Positions 17,238 to 25,452 of a stretch of DNA of 36,452 nt are shown in pieces. How positions within the stretch are numbered: the stretch's first letter is position 1; each line of letters begins with the position of its first letter. The notes below the pieces were generated by a model that saw nothing but the letters and a program-made list of their open reading frames with translations, ran no database searches and was not told where the DNA came from. A program made the translations under genes and the position numbers. Source of the stretch: SVFI01 sp045588655 (GTDB lineage Bacteria > Bacillota > Clostridia > Lachnospirales > Lachnospiraceae); assembly GCA_045588655.1 (NCBI GenBank), contig JAZNEP010000010.1, positions 1 through 36,452 of the forward strand, written 5' to 3'.

Positions 17238-18413
17238 TTAGCGTTCGCTGTATTCACGAAGAAGCTCGTGAATTTTTTCGGTCGGAGTGAGAACATTTTC
17301 CATGGAAACATCATGATTCATGAAATCAATAATGCTTGCAAGGAATTTGCTCATGTCAGCTTCCACAAAATATTCTTTTTCTTTCACTTCCGGTGAAAGG
17401 TAATTTAAATTAGCACAAACAACACGATCAAAGATTTTTTGCTCATAAGCTTTGTCAAATGCTGCAAGGCCTTCGGTGAAAAGTCCGAAAGTACAACAGA
17501 TAAATACTCGTTTGGCATTCATTTCTTTTAATTGTCTGGCCGTGTCAATCATACTTCCGCCGGATGCGATAATGTCATCAATGATAATGACATCCTTCCC
17601 TTCAATATTGTCACCCAGGAATTCATGGGCTACAATCGGATTTTTACCGTTTACGATTTTCGAGTAATCACGGCGTTTATAAAACATACCGGTATCCACA
17701 CCGAGAACGGAAGAAAAATATACCGCTCTGTCAAGTGCGCCTTCATCCGGGCTGATGACAATGGTATGCTCTTTATCTATAATCAGATCTTTTTCATATT
17801 CAAGAAGAGAACGGATAAACTGGTATGGCGGTGTAAAGTTGTCAAAACCTTTGAGCGGGGTCGCATTTTGAACACGAGGATCATGTGCATCAAATGTAAT
17901 GAAGTTGGAAACCCCCATATCACTGAGTTCTTTTAAGGCATAAGCACAATCCAGCGATTCACGACCGTTTCTTTTGTGCTGTCGGCCCTCATATAAAAAC
18001 GGCATAATGACATTGATGCGATGTGCTTTACCGGCGATGGCAGCAATCATACGTTTTAAATCCTGGTAATGATCATCCGGTGATTTGTGATTTTCATAAC
18101 CGTTGATGGTGTAGGTGAGACTATGGTTACAAACGTCCACCAGTAAAAATACATCATCACCACGCACGGATTCACCTAAAATTCCCTTGCCTTCTCCAGT
18201 TCCAAAACGCGGACAAGATGCTTTTACGAGGTAATTATCCTCAGAGTAACCGCGGAAAGCAGGGTCTGCTTTGATATTGTTGTTGTCTACATGTTTACGG
18301 AAATCCACAAGATATTCATTGACACGGGCACCTAGTTCATGGCAGCTTTCCAGTGCCAGCAATTTTAACGGTGCAACGGGTATTGCAGATTCCAGTTCGG
18401 ATAAATTTGGCAT
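17238..18413 (-). CDS. prs: Ribose-phosphate pyrophosphokinase
   Basis: A 391-residue PRPP synthase, the long clostridial form (classical enzymes are about 315 residues). It makes PRPP from ribose 5-phosphate and ATP for purine, pyrimidine, His, Trp and NAD synthesis. PRPP-loop residues lie in VIIIDDIIASGGSM near residue 280. The catalytic-flap region is PFLYEGRQHKRNGRESLDCA, and TFDAHDPRVQNATPL is the metal/ribose region. The start follows CCGGAGGTCAAT on the minus strand. It has its own promoter and shares a terminator with the kinase. Confidence 0.95.
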   Translation of the reverse strand: MPNLSELESAIPVAPLKLLALESCHELGARVNEYLVDFRKHVDNNNIKADPAFRGYSEDNYLVKASCPRFGTGEGKGILGESVRGDDVFLLVDVCNHSLTYTINGYENHKSPDDHYQDLKRMIAAIAGKAHRINVIMPFLYEGRQHKRNGRESLDCAYALKELSDMGVSNFITFDAHDPRVQNATPLKGFDNFTPPYQFIRSLLEYEKDLIIDKEHTIVISPDEGALDRAVYFSSVLGVDTGMFYKRRDYSKIVNGKNPIVAHEFLGDNIEGKDVIIIDDIIASGGSMIDTARQLKEMNAKRVFICCTFGLFTEGLAAFDKAYEQKIFDRVVCANLNYLSPEVKEKEYFVEADMSKFLASIIDFMNHDVSMENVLTPTEKIHELLREYSER

Positions 18414-18458
18414 ATTGACCTCCGGTTCTTAATTTATCATTCGAATTCGTCGTCTATA

Positions 18459-18487
18459 TTTATATCATAGAACCGAAGGAAACTCAA
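18459..18487 (-). promoter_or_regulatory. Sigma-A promoter of prs
   Basis: On the minus strand, TTGAGT (18482-18487) and TATAAA (18459-18464) are 17 bases apart, about 46 bases before the prs start codon. It lies back to back with the der promoter. Confidence 0.75.
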
Positions 18488-18515
18488 GAAGTGAAACGAA
18501 GGAAGCTATCTAAAC

Positions 18516-18544
18516 TTTACTTTTCCCAGTGAATATTGTAAAAT
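18516..18544 (+). promoter_or_regulatory. Likely promoter of der-plsY-gpsA
   Basis: TTTACT (18516-18521) and TAAAAT (18539-18544) with a 17-base spacer. A small hairpin (TAAGAG/CTCTTA) lies in the leader before the der ribosome binding site; it has no T-tract. Confidence 0.55.
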
Positions 18545-18621
18545 CAAGTGGCGGGTTTGGACCGCAGTCGCAACGTAAGAGGAAATCGTCTCTTATGTTG
18601 CAATCAATTAAGGAGAGAAAA

Positions 18622-19962
18622 ATGGGAAAAAATAACAGAAAGCCGATAGTGGCAGTCGTTGGGAGACCGAATGTAGGAAAATCGACCTTATTTAATGCGC
18701 TTGCAGGATCTAGAATTTCCATCGTAAAAGATACGCCGGGAATTACAAGAGACCGTATCTATGCGGATGTCACATGGCTGAATCATAATTTTACGTTGAT
18801 TGATACCGGTGGTATTGAGCCGGATAGTAATGATATTATTTTGTCACAGATGAGAGATCAGGCACAGATTGCGATTGATACGGCTGACGTGATTATGTTT
18901 ATGGTGGATGTAAAACAGGGACTTGTGGATGCGGACGCAAAGGTGGCAGATATGTTACGGCGTTCACAAAAACCGGTGGTCCTTGTAGTCAATAAGGTGG
19001 ACAGCTACCAGAAAATGATGATGGATGTCTTTGAATTTTACAATCTTGGAATTGGCGAACCTATGGCCATTTCTGCGGTAAATCAGCAGGGAATCGGTGA
19101 TTTGCTGGATGTGGTTGTATCATATTTTCCGCAGGATCTGGCAGAAGAGGAAGAGGATGAAAGACCAAGAATCGCGATTGTGGGTAAACCAAATGTTGGA
19201 AAAAGCTCGATTATTAACAAATTATTGGGTGAGAATCGCTTAATCGTATCGGATATCGCAGGAACGACGCGTGATGCGGTCGATGCAGATGTCAAATACA
19301 ATGGAAAAGAGTATGTATTCATTGATACCGCAGGTCTTCGCCGTAAAAACAAGATTAAGGAAGAACTGGAGCACTTTATGATAGTGCGTACAGTTTCGGC
19401 TGTCGAACGGGCAGATATTGTCATTCTTGTTATTGACGCAGAGGAAGGCGTGACAGAGCAGGATGCAAAAATCGCAGGAATTGCGCATGATCGAGGAAAA
19501 GGAATTATTATCGCGGTAAACAAATGGGATGCAGTGGAAAAAGATGATAAAACAATTTATCGTTTTTCGGAGAAGGTACGTCAAACCTTATCCTTTATGC
19601 CATATGCAGAAATTACGTTTATTTCAGCAAAGACCGGCCAGCGTTTAAATAAGCTCTATGAACTGATTGATATGGTTGAACAGAATCAATCACTTCGTGT
19701 GGCGACCGGTGTATTAAATGAAATCATGACAGAGGCAGTGGCGCTGCAGCAGCCGCCAAGTGATAAAGGAAAGAGACTGCGCCTGTACTATATTACGCAG
19801 GTGGCTGTAAAACCGCCTACGTTTGTAATTTTTGTGAACGACAAACAGCTGATGCACTTTTCTTATGCACGTTATATCGAAAATAAGATTCGTGAAACCT
19901 TTGGATTTAAGGGAACTCCAATTCATCTTATTATTCGTGAGCGTAAAGATAAGGATGCATAA
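18622..19962 (+). CDS. der: Ribosome biogenesis GTPase Der (EngA)
   Basis: A 446-residue double GTPase needed for 50S assembly. The first G domain has GRPNVGKST (14-22), DTGG and NKVD. The second has GKPNVGKSS, DTAGLRRK and NKWD. The C-terminal KH-like domain (PPTFVIFVNDKQLMHFSYARYIENKIRE, split around residues 390-430) closes the protein. The ATG at 18622 follows AAGGAGAG; the reading frame upstream to 18529 has no good start. It leads an apparent der-plsY-gpsA operon. Confidence 0.97.
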   Translation: MGKNNRKPIVAVVGRPNVGKSTLFNALAGSRISIVKDTPGITRDRIYADVTWLNHNFTLIDTGGIEPDSNDIILSQMRDQAQIAIDTADVIMFMVDVKQGLVDADAKVADMLRRSQKPVVLVVNKVDSYQKMMMDVFEFYNLGIGEPMAISAVNQQGIGDLLDVVVSYFPQDLAEEEEDERPRIAIVGKPNVGKSSIINKLLGENRLIVSDIAGTTRDAVDADVKYNGKEYVFIDTAGLRRKNKIKEELEHFMIVRTVSAVERADIVILVIDAEEGVTEQDAKIAGIAHDRGKGIIIAVNKWDAVEKDDKTIYRFSEKVRQTLSFMPYAEITFISAKTGQRLNKLYELIDMVEQNQSLRVATGVLNEIMTEAVALQQPPSDKGKRLRLYYITQVAVKPPTFVIFVNDKQLMHFSYARYIENKIRETFGFKGTPIHLIIRERKDKDA

Positions 19963-20039
19963 TCCGCCGGACAGGGCAGTGATACGTTGAGAGAAAATAA
20001 GCAGATAAGATCAAATAGAATAGGGAGTTAAAATCAAAT

Positions 20040-20690
20040 ATGATTCGTATCGTATGTATAATAATCGGTTATTGCTTTGGACTCTTGCAGACCGCATTTA
20101 TTTATGGAAAACTTCATGGAATTGATATCAGAGAAAAGGGGAGCGGAAATTCCGGAACAACAAACGCGCTACGTGTGCTGGGTAAAAAAGCAGGAATCAT
20201 CGTCTTTTTTGGAGATGCACTAAAAGCGGTGTTTGCGATGGTTTTGGTGCATATGCTATTTAAAGACAGTTACCCTGGAATGGAAGCATTGCTCCGCATT
20301 TACGCTGGTGCAGGAGCAGTCCTCGGACACAATTTTCCGTTCTATATGGGATTTAAGGGCGGAAAAGGAATTGCAGCAACCGGAGGAATCAGCCTTGGAA
20401 TGGCATGGCAGTGTATGATAGCGGTTGCGGTGACCTTCTTTTCTATTTTCTTTGTGACGCATTATGTGTCACTTGGTTCGTTATGTATGTATGTTGTGTT
20501 TGTGATATGTCTGGTTGTCATGGGGCAAATGGGATCATTTGCAATGCCACAGGCGTACTTAAATGAAATGTATATAATCGCCGTACTTCTTATGATTATG
20601 GCATTTGTAAGGCATAGAGGAAACATCGAACGTCTGATACACAAAAATGAGAGAAAAACTTATTTGACAAAAAAGAATAAGGAGGACTAA
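20040..20690 (+). CDS. plsY: Glycerol-3-phosphate acyltransferase PlsY
   Basis: A 216-residue polytopic membrane enzyme that transfers the acyl group from acyl-phosphate to glycerol 3-phosphate, the first acylation of phospholipid synthesis. Motifs are GSGNSGTTNALRVLGKKAG (about 36-54) and GHNFPFYMGFKGGKGIAATGG. Several membrane helices and a basic tail are present. A GGGAGT site sets the start. It precedes gpsA, which makes its glycerol 3-phosphate substrate. Confidence 0.96.
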   Translation: MIRIVCIIIGYCFGLLQTAFIYGKLHGIDIREKGSGNSGTTNALRVLGKKAGIIVFFGDALKAVFAMVLVHMLFKDSYPGMEALLRIYAGAGAVLGHNFPFYMGFKGGKGIAATGGISLGMAWQCMIAVAVTFFSIFFVTHYVSLGSLCMYVVFVICLVVMGQMGSFAMPQAYLNEMYIIAVLLMIMAFVRHRGNIERLIHKNERKTYLTKKNKED

Positions 20691-20692
20691 GT

Positions 20693-21703
20693 ATGGCAGC
20701 TTATAGTGTAATCGGAGCAGGAAGCTGGGGAATTGCCTTGGCAAAAGTGCTTGCTCAAAATGGAAATGATGTGACGGTTTGGTCGATTATAGAGGATGAG
20801 ATTGATATGCTCAAGGAAAAAAAGGAGCATACAACCAAGCTTCCTGGAGTGCGTTTGCCGGATAACATGACCTATACCACTGATTTGGAAGACGCTGTCA
20901 GAGGAAAGGAAATGCTGGTTTTGGCAGTACCTTCCCCGTTTACAAGAAGTACAGCAAAGTCTATGTCTCCATTTGTAGCAGAGGGGCAGCTGATAGTAAA
21001 TGTGGCAAAAGGAATTGAAGACGAAACATACATGACATTGACGGATATTATTGAACAGGAAATTCCACAGGCGACAGTAGCTGTATTGTCAGGGCCTTCG
21101 CATGCGGAGGAGGTTGGTAAAAATATGCCGACCACACTTGTAGCAGGAGCAAAGTCAAAAGAAACGGCAGAATATATTCAAAATGCATTTATGTGTGATT
21201 TTATCCGTGTTTATACCAGTCCTGATGTACTGGGAATTGAGCTTGGCGGTGCGCTGAAAAATGTGGTAGCGCTTGCAGCCGGAATTGCGGATGGCTTGGG
21301 ATGTGGAGACAATGCGAAGGCAGCCTTAATTACCAGAGGTATCGTAGAAATTGCAAGACTTGGAGTGGCCATGGGTGGAAAGATTGAATCGTTTACCGGA
21401 TTGACCGGAATCGGAGATTTGATTGTCACCTGTTCCTCCATGCATTCCCGAAACCGTAGAGCCGGTATGCTAATCGGACAGGGATATACGATGCAGGAGG
21501 CGATGGATAAAGTGCAGATGGTGGTGGAAGGTGTTTATTCTGCAAAAGCCGCTGCAGGATTAGCAAAAAAATATAATATTTCTATGCCAATCGTTCAGGA
21601 AGTGAATGATGTTCTGTTTGCAAATCAGCCGGCGTCGCAGGCAATCAATGATTTGATGTTCCGCGATAAGGCGGTAGAATCTTCCACACTTTCATGGGAA
21701 TAG
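20693..21703 (+). CDS. gpsA: Glycerol-3-phosphate dehydrogenase [NAD(P)+]
   Basis: A 336-residue cytoplasmic enzyme that reduces dihydroxyacetone phosphate to sn-glycerol 3-phosphate. The N-terminal Rossmann motif GAGSWG is at residues 8-13. LSGPSHAEEV and the catalytic lysine segment ELGGALKNVVALAAG are present, as is GLTGIGDLIVTCSS. It starts 2 bases after plsY with AAGGAGG. The two genes form a functional pair for lipid precursor supply. Confidence 0.97.
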   Translation: MAAYSVIGAGSWGIALAKVLAQNGNDVTVWSIIEDEIDMLKEKKEHTTKLPGVRLPDNMTYTTDLEDAVRGKEMLVLAVPSPFTRSTAKSMSPFVAEGQLIVNVAKGIEDETYMTLTDIIEQEIPQATVAVLSGPSHAEEVGKNMPTTLVAGAKSKETAEYIQNAFMCDFIRVYTSPDVLGIELGGALKNVVALAAGIADGLGCGDNAKAALITRGIVEIARLGVAMGGKIESFTGLTGIGDLIVTCSSMHSRNRRAGMLIGQGYTMQEAMDKVQMVVEGVYSAKAAAGLAKKYNISMPIVQEVNDVLFANQPASQAINDLMFRDKAVESSTLSWE

Positions 21704-21712
21704 ATGAATGGA

Positions 21713-21760
21713 ATAAAAAAGGGAACTGCGAGTGTCGCAGTTCCTGTTTTTTGTTTTTTT
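21713..21760. terminator. Bidirectional terminator between gpsA and metF
   Basis: GGAACTGCG (21722-21730) and CGCAGTTCC (21736-21744) pair perfectly with a 5-base loop. T runs follow on the plus strand, and an A run (21714-21720) precedes it, giving a T tail on the minus strand for metF. Confidence 0.92.
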
Positions 21761-21788
21761 GGCACATGAAATGGAAATATAGACTGCT

Positions 21789-22646
21789 TTATTTTACTGC
21801 TGCCATAATCTCAGCAGTTGTCTTAGGCTTATTCATGGAGTAAATGTGAATACCGTCAGCACCATATTGTTTCAAATCAAGAATTTGTCGGATGGCATAA
21901 TCAATACCGGCTTTTCGCATATCTTCCGGACTTTCTCCATATTTAGCAATTAGATCCGAGAACGCCTTCGGAACCGAAGTACCGGAAAGCGAAATGGTTG
22001 TGGAAACCTGTTTCACAGAAGTGATAGGCATAATTCCGGCGCATATCGGTACGGTAATACCATTGGAAATACAATTTTCCTGAAATTCGTAGAACACATC
22101 ATTGTTTAAGAAAAGCTGCGTAATTAAAAAATCACATCCGGTGGCGACTTTGGCTTTTAATCTTGCCATGTCGGCGCGTTTGCTCATGGCTTCAAAATGC
22201 TTTTCCGGATAGCAAGCACCGGCAATCTGGAAGGAAGTGTTGGCATTTAGATGAGCAATAAGTTCATTGGCATAAGCAAAATCACGTCCCTCATATTGTT
22301 CATCGCTCATGTAGGCAGGACGGTCTCCACGCAGAGCCAGCACATGTCTTACGTTAGCACATGCTAACTCGTCACAGACCCGATTGATATCTTCCTTTTT
22401 GTTTCCTACACAAGTCATATGTGCAAGCGCATCAATATGTAAGGTATTCTGAATATAGGATGCAATTTCAGTAGTTTTTTTGGAACGGCTTCCACCTGCA
22501 CCGTAAGTGACAGAAATAAAATCCGGGTTTAATTCACTCAGTTTATCAAGTGTGGCATAAACGCCCTCAAACTCATCCTCTTTCTTTGGTGGAAAGACTT
22601 CAAAAGAGATGGTCGGTTTTTTATTGTTTAATATATCTTTAATCAT
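21789..22646 (-). CDS. metF: Methylenetetrahydrofolate reductase
   Basis: A 285-residue FAD enzyme of the MetF family that reduces 5,10-methylene-THF to 5-methyl-THF for methionine synthesis. Motifs are ISFEVFPPKKEDE near the N-terminus, PDFISVTYGAGGS, HMTCVGN, LALRGDRP and DFLITQLFLNND. A longer in-frame reading to 22757 is rejected because the ATG at 22646 (minus) follows TTGGAGGTAGAGG. It is encoded alone on the minus strand. No SAM or cobalamin riboswitch is visible in the short upstream gap. Confidence 0.95.
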   Translation of the reverse strand: MIKDILNNKKPTISFEVFPPKKEDEFEGVYATLDKLSELNPDFISVTYGAGGSRSKKTTEIASYIQNTLHIDALAHMTCVGNKKEDINRVCDELACANVRHVLALRGDRPAYMSDEQYEGRDFAYANELIAHLNANTSFQIAGACYPEKHFEAMSKRADMARLKAKVATGCDFLITQLFLNNDVFYEFQENCISNGITVPICAGIMPITSVKQVSTTISLSGTSVPKAFSDLIAKYGESPEDMRKAGIDYAIRQILDLKQYGADGIHIYSMNKPKTTAEIMAAVK

Positions 22647-22692
22647 TTCCTCTACCTCCAAGAACTGTTTTTCTTGTGCAAAAACTGTTCTT

Positions 22693-22721
22693 ATTGTATC
22701 ATATAAAGTAATGTTATGAAA
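22693..22721 (-). promoter_or_regulatory. Likely metF promoter with extended -10
   Basis: On the minus strand, TACAAT (22693-22698) is preceded by TGA (extended -10), and a weak TTTCAT -35 lies 17 bases upstream (22716-22721). The divergent MoxR-type gene starts 67 bases beyond. Confidence 0.55.
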
Positions 22722-22787
22722 GCAAAGATCGTAGAAAAGAGATGGAGAAACGGACACAGGAAACGTGCAGAAAGGAAACAGACAGGG

Positions 22788-23597
22788 ATGAATAATAATT
22801 TTCAGTCAACAACAGAATATGTGGCAAGTGAAGAATTGATGGCAAGTGTTAATGTGGCAATTGCATTGAAAAAACCGCTTCTGATTAAAGGGGAGCCGGG
22901 AACAGGCAAGACCATGCTGGCACAGGCAGTAGCCCAGTCACTTGGACGTAAATTGATTATATGGAACGTTAAGTCTACCACAAAAGCCCAGGATGGTTTA
23001 TATATGTATGACACCATCCAGCGTTTGTATGACGGACAGTTTGGTGAAGAGGGCGTGGATGATATTGCCAGATATATCAAGCTTGGAAAACTCGGAGAGG
23101 CGTTTGAGAGTGAGGAGCAGGTTGTGCTTTTGATTGACGAAATTGACAAAGCCGATTTGGAATTTCCGAATGACCTGTTATGGGAACTGGATCAGATGGA
23201 GTTTTACATCCATGAGACAAAGAGAGCGGTAAAAGCAAAGCAGCGTCCAATCGTTATTATTACATCAAATGCAGAAAAAGAACTTCCGGATGCATTTTTG
23301 CGCCGCTGTATTTTCCACTACATCGAATTTCCGAACAAAGAATTGATGGAAGAGATTGTAAAAACACATTTTCCGGATGTGGAGCAGAATTTACTTAAAA
23401 ATGCGATGGATACATTTTATTGGATTCGAGAGATGCGAGAGGTGCGAAAAAAACCGAGCACATCTGAGTTGATTGATTGGATTAATGCACTTCAGATTGC
23501 GGGTATACCGGCAGATAAAATCAGAGCCGAGTTACCTTTTGTCGGTGTGGTGGTAAAGAAAGATGAAGATCTGGAAACAGTAAAACACTACGTATAA
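22788..23597 (+). CDS. MoxR-type AAA ATPase
   Basis: A 269-residue AAA+ ATPase. Walker A is GEPGTGKT (35-42), Walker B is LLIDEID (114-120), sensor 1 is VIITSNAEKELPDAFLRRC with an arginine-finger candidate. MoxR-family ATPases act with VWA-domain proteins as chaperones that insert metals or mature complexes; the client is unknown here. The ATG at 22788 is chosen from the family start; the in-frame ATG at 22716 would extend into the metF promoter. It lies 10 bases before its VWA partner gene. Confidence 0.93.
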   Translation: MNNNFQSTTEYVASEELMASVNVAIALKKPLLIKGEPGTGKTMLAQAVAQSLGRKLIIWNVKSTTKAQDGLYMYDTIQRLYDGQFGEEGVDDIARYIKLGKLGEAFESEEQVVLLIDEIDKADLEFPNDLLWELDQMEFYIHETKRAVKAKQRPIVIITSNAEKELPDAFLRRCIFHYIEFPNKELMEEIVKTHFPDVEQNLLKNAMDTFYWIREMREVRKKPSTSELIDWINALQIAGIPADKIRAELPFVGVVVKKDEDLETVKHYV

Positions 23598-23607
23598 GAG
23601 GTTTGCA

Positions 23608-24816
23608 ATGTTTTTAACTTTCTTTTTTGAACTTAGAGCAAAAGAATTAAATATAGGGCTTTCCGAATGGCTGACGCTCATCGATGCGCTCGATCAGGGG
23701 CTTTGCGCAAGCTCTCTGACACAGTTTTATTATGTTGCACGTATGATTTTGGTAAAGAGTGAAACAGATTTTGATAAGTTTGACACGGCATTTATGGAAG
23801 TATTTAAAGGGGTAGAGTCAGATACGGAAGTGACGTATCAGATGCTGCGCTGGCTGGATAAAGAGGAGCTTACTGAGCTTATTACCAAGGAAGATCGTGA
23901 GCTTAGGCACAAGCAAAATAGTGAGGATGCTCCGATTGATAAAGAAGATGTGGAGACCAAGTTTAAGCAGCGTCTCAAGGATCAGACAGAAGAGCACAAT
24001 GGAGGAAGCTTTTGGATTGGAACGACAGGTACGACGGCATTTGGAAACTCCGGTAATTATGTCGGAGGCGTCCGTGTGGGCGGTGCAAGCGGTTATCAGT
24101 CGGCGTTTGAGGTGGTTGGCGCACGGAAATTTAAGGATTTTCGTGATGACAGAGTACTGGAAAACAGACAATTCCAGATGGCACTTCGGAAGCTGCGACA
24201 GTTTTCAACAAGATTGGAGATTCCAAAAACAGAGCTAGACATTGAGGGAACCATAAATAAAACATGCCAAAATGGCGGATATTTACAGATAGAAATGCAG
24301 CGTCCGCGAAAAAATGCGGTAAAGCTTTTGCTGTTGATGGATTCCGGCGGAACGATGATTCCGTATTCGAGACTGGTAAATGAGCTGTTTCAGACGGTCT
24401 CTAAGTCCAATCATTTTAAAGATGTCAAATGTTACTATTTCCATAATTGCATTTATTCCAAGCTATATAAGACACCGGAGTGTGAAAATGGAGATTGGGT
24501 GGATACCGATTGGATGTTCCGCAATTTGGGTAGTGACTATAAGGTGATTATAGTGGGGGATGCGGCCATGGCACCGGAAGAATTGTATTCCGTGACCGGA
24601 AATTATCGTGGACCCAATGGAGGGCTGAGTGGTTATGAATGGCTTCAGCTTTTAAAATCCCACTATAAAAAAATTATTTGGATGAACCCGAAAATGGCAC
24701 CGGGGAAAGCACCGTGGCGTGAGGCGGAGACGGCGATCAAAAAGCTTCTTCCAATGTATAAGCTGACGGTGAGAGGTCTGAATGAAGGTATGAAAAAACT
24801 GATGGAGACAAGATAA
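23608..24816 (+). CDS. VWA-domain protein (CoxE/MoxR partner)
   Basis: A 402-residue cytoplasmic protein with a C-terminal von Willebrand A domain (about 235-400), always seen beside MoxR ATPases in such pairs. The N-terminal part is helical (SEWLTLIDALDQGL), followed by a Gly-rich stretch near 145-160 (FGNSGNYVGGVRVGG). The MIDAS first motif reads DSGGTM from Asp245 and not DxSxS, so metal binding may be altered. The late GDAAMAP and WMNP segments fit the VWA fold. The ATG follows AAGAGG. A putative assembly chaperone. Confidence 0.9.
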   Translation: MFLTFFFELRAKELNIGLSEWLTLIDALDQGLCASSLTQFYYVARMILVKSETDFDKFDTAFMEVFKGVESDTEVTYQMLRWLDKEELTELITKEDRELRHKQNSEDAPIDKEDVETKFKQRLKDQTEEHNGGSFWIGTTGTTAFGNSGNYVGGVRVGGASGYQSAFEVVGARKFKDFRDDRVLENRQFQMALRKLRQFSTRLEIPKTELDIEGTINKTCQNGGYLQIEMQRPRKNAVKLLLLMDSGGTMIPYSRLVNELFQTVSKSNHFKDVKCYYFHNCIYSKLYKTPECENGDWVDTDWMFRNLGSDYKVIIVGDAAMAPEELYSVTGNYRGPNGGLSGYEWLQLLKSHYKKIIWMNPKMAPGKAPWREAETAIKKLLPMYKLTVRGLNEGMKKLMETR

Positions 24817-24817
24817 C

Positions 24818-25363
24818 GTGAAAACAAAGCGTATGAGAATACAGGAAATGGCACTGATTTCCCTGATGGCGGCGATTTTGTGCGTGGTAGGACCGGTGAC
24901 AATTCCTGTGGGAGTCGTACCGGTGAGCACAACGATTGCAGTGCTATATCTGCTTACGTATGTGATTGGCATGCGGAAGGCAATGATAAGTTGCCTGATT
25001 TATATCGGGATCGGCCTCATCGGACTTCCGGTATTTGCCGGATATTCGGCGGGGCCGGCGGTATTGCTTGGGCCGACCGGAGGGTATCTGATGGGATACT
25101 TGTGTGTGGTTTGGTGCAGCGGCATATTTATTGACCGGTTTACAAAGAGAGGATTTCATTTGATCGGAATGCTGACAGGACTGTTGCTATGCTATCTGTT
25201 AGGAACGATTTGGCTGGCATATCAGGCAAATCTGTCATTTTGGCAGGCACTTCTGGCAGGTGTAATACCGTTTGTTATATTTGATTTGTTGAAAATCGGT
25301 GTTATGTTGATATTCGGACCGATGATTCGAAGACATCTAAAAAGAGCAAATTTGTTTTCTTAA
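24818..25363 (+). CDS. bioY: Biotin transporter substrate-binding subunit BioY
   Basis: A 181-residue polytopic membrane protein, the S component of ECF-type biotin uptake. It has about six hydrophobic segments and the family motif LLGPTGGYLMGYL. The GTG at 24818 is taken as start because GGAG lies 10 bases before it; an in-frame ATG at 24833 has no site. It follows the VWA gene by one base, an unusual partner. No BirA box was recognised. EcfA/EcfT components are not in the window and would come from elsewhere. Confidence 0.92.
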   Translation: MKTKRMRIQEMALISLMAAILCVVGPVTIPVGVVPVSTTIAVLYLLTYVIGMRKAMISCLIYIGIGLIGLPVFAGYSAGPAVLLGPTGGYLMGYLCVVWCSGIFIDRFTKRGFHLIGMLTGLLLCYLLGTIWLAYQANLSFWQALLAGVIPFVIFDLLKIGVMLIFGPMIRRHLKRANLFS

Positions 25364-25396
25364 GGTGTTTAGTAAAGAAAGAAAAATAGAAAAAAG

Positions 25397-25425
25397 TCAT
25401 AAACATTACCTCGCTACCATACAAT
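25397..25425 (+). promoter_or_regulatory. Sigma-E-type promoter of spoIVA
   Basis: CATACAAT (25418-25425) matches the sigma-E -10 consensus, and TCATAAAC (25397-25404) resembles its -35 box at the expected distance. spoIVA is a known sigma-E target in Bacillus and Clostridia. Transcription would start near 25432. Confidence 0.8.
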
Positions 25426-25452
25426 GTAACAAACATAAGCGGGGTATTTTTT
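25407..25452 (+). terminator. Terminator-like hairpin overlapping the spoIVA promoter and ribosome binding site
   Basis: TACCTCGCT (25407-25415) pairs with AGCGGGGTA (25438-25446) with one G-U pair, followed by six T right up to the spoIVA ATG. In a read-through transcript from bioY it would end transcription and hide the GGGG ribosome binding site. A transcript from the sigma-E promoter lacks the left arm. Confidence 0.7.

Noticed and set aside
22647..22757. 37-residue N-terminal extension of MetF
   Set aside because: It covers the likely promoter and the AGGTAGAGG site directly before the ATG at 22646.
22647..22787. SAM, cobalamin or biotin control element near metF or bioY
   Set aside because: The gap is too short and shows no riboswitch core or BirA-type dyad that I can recognise.
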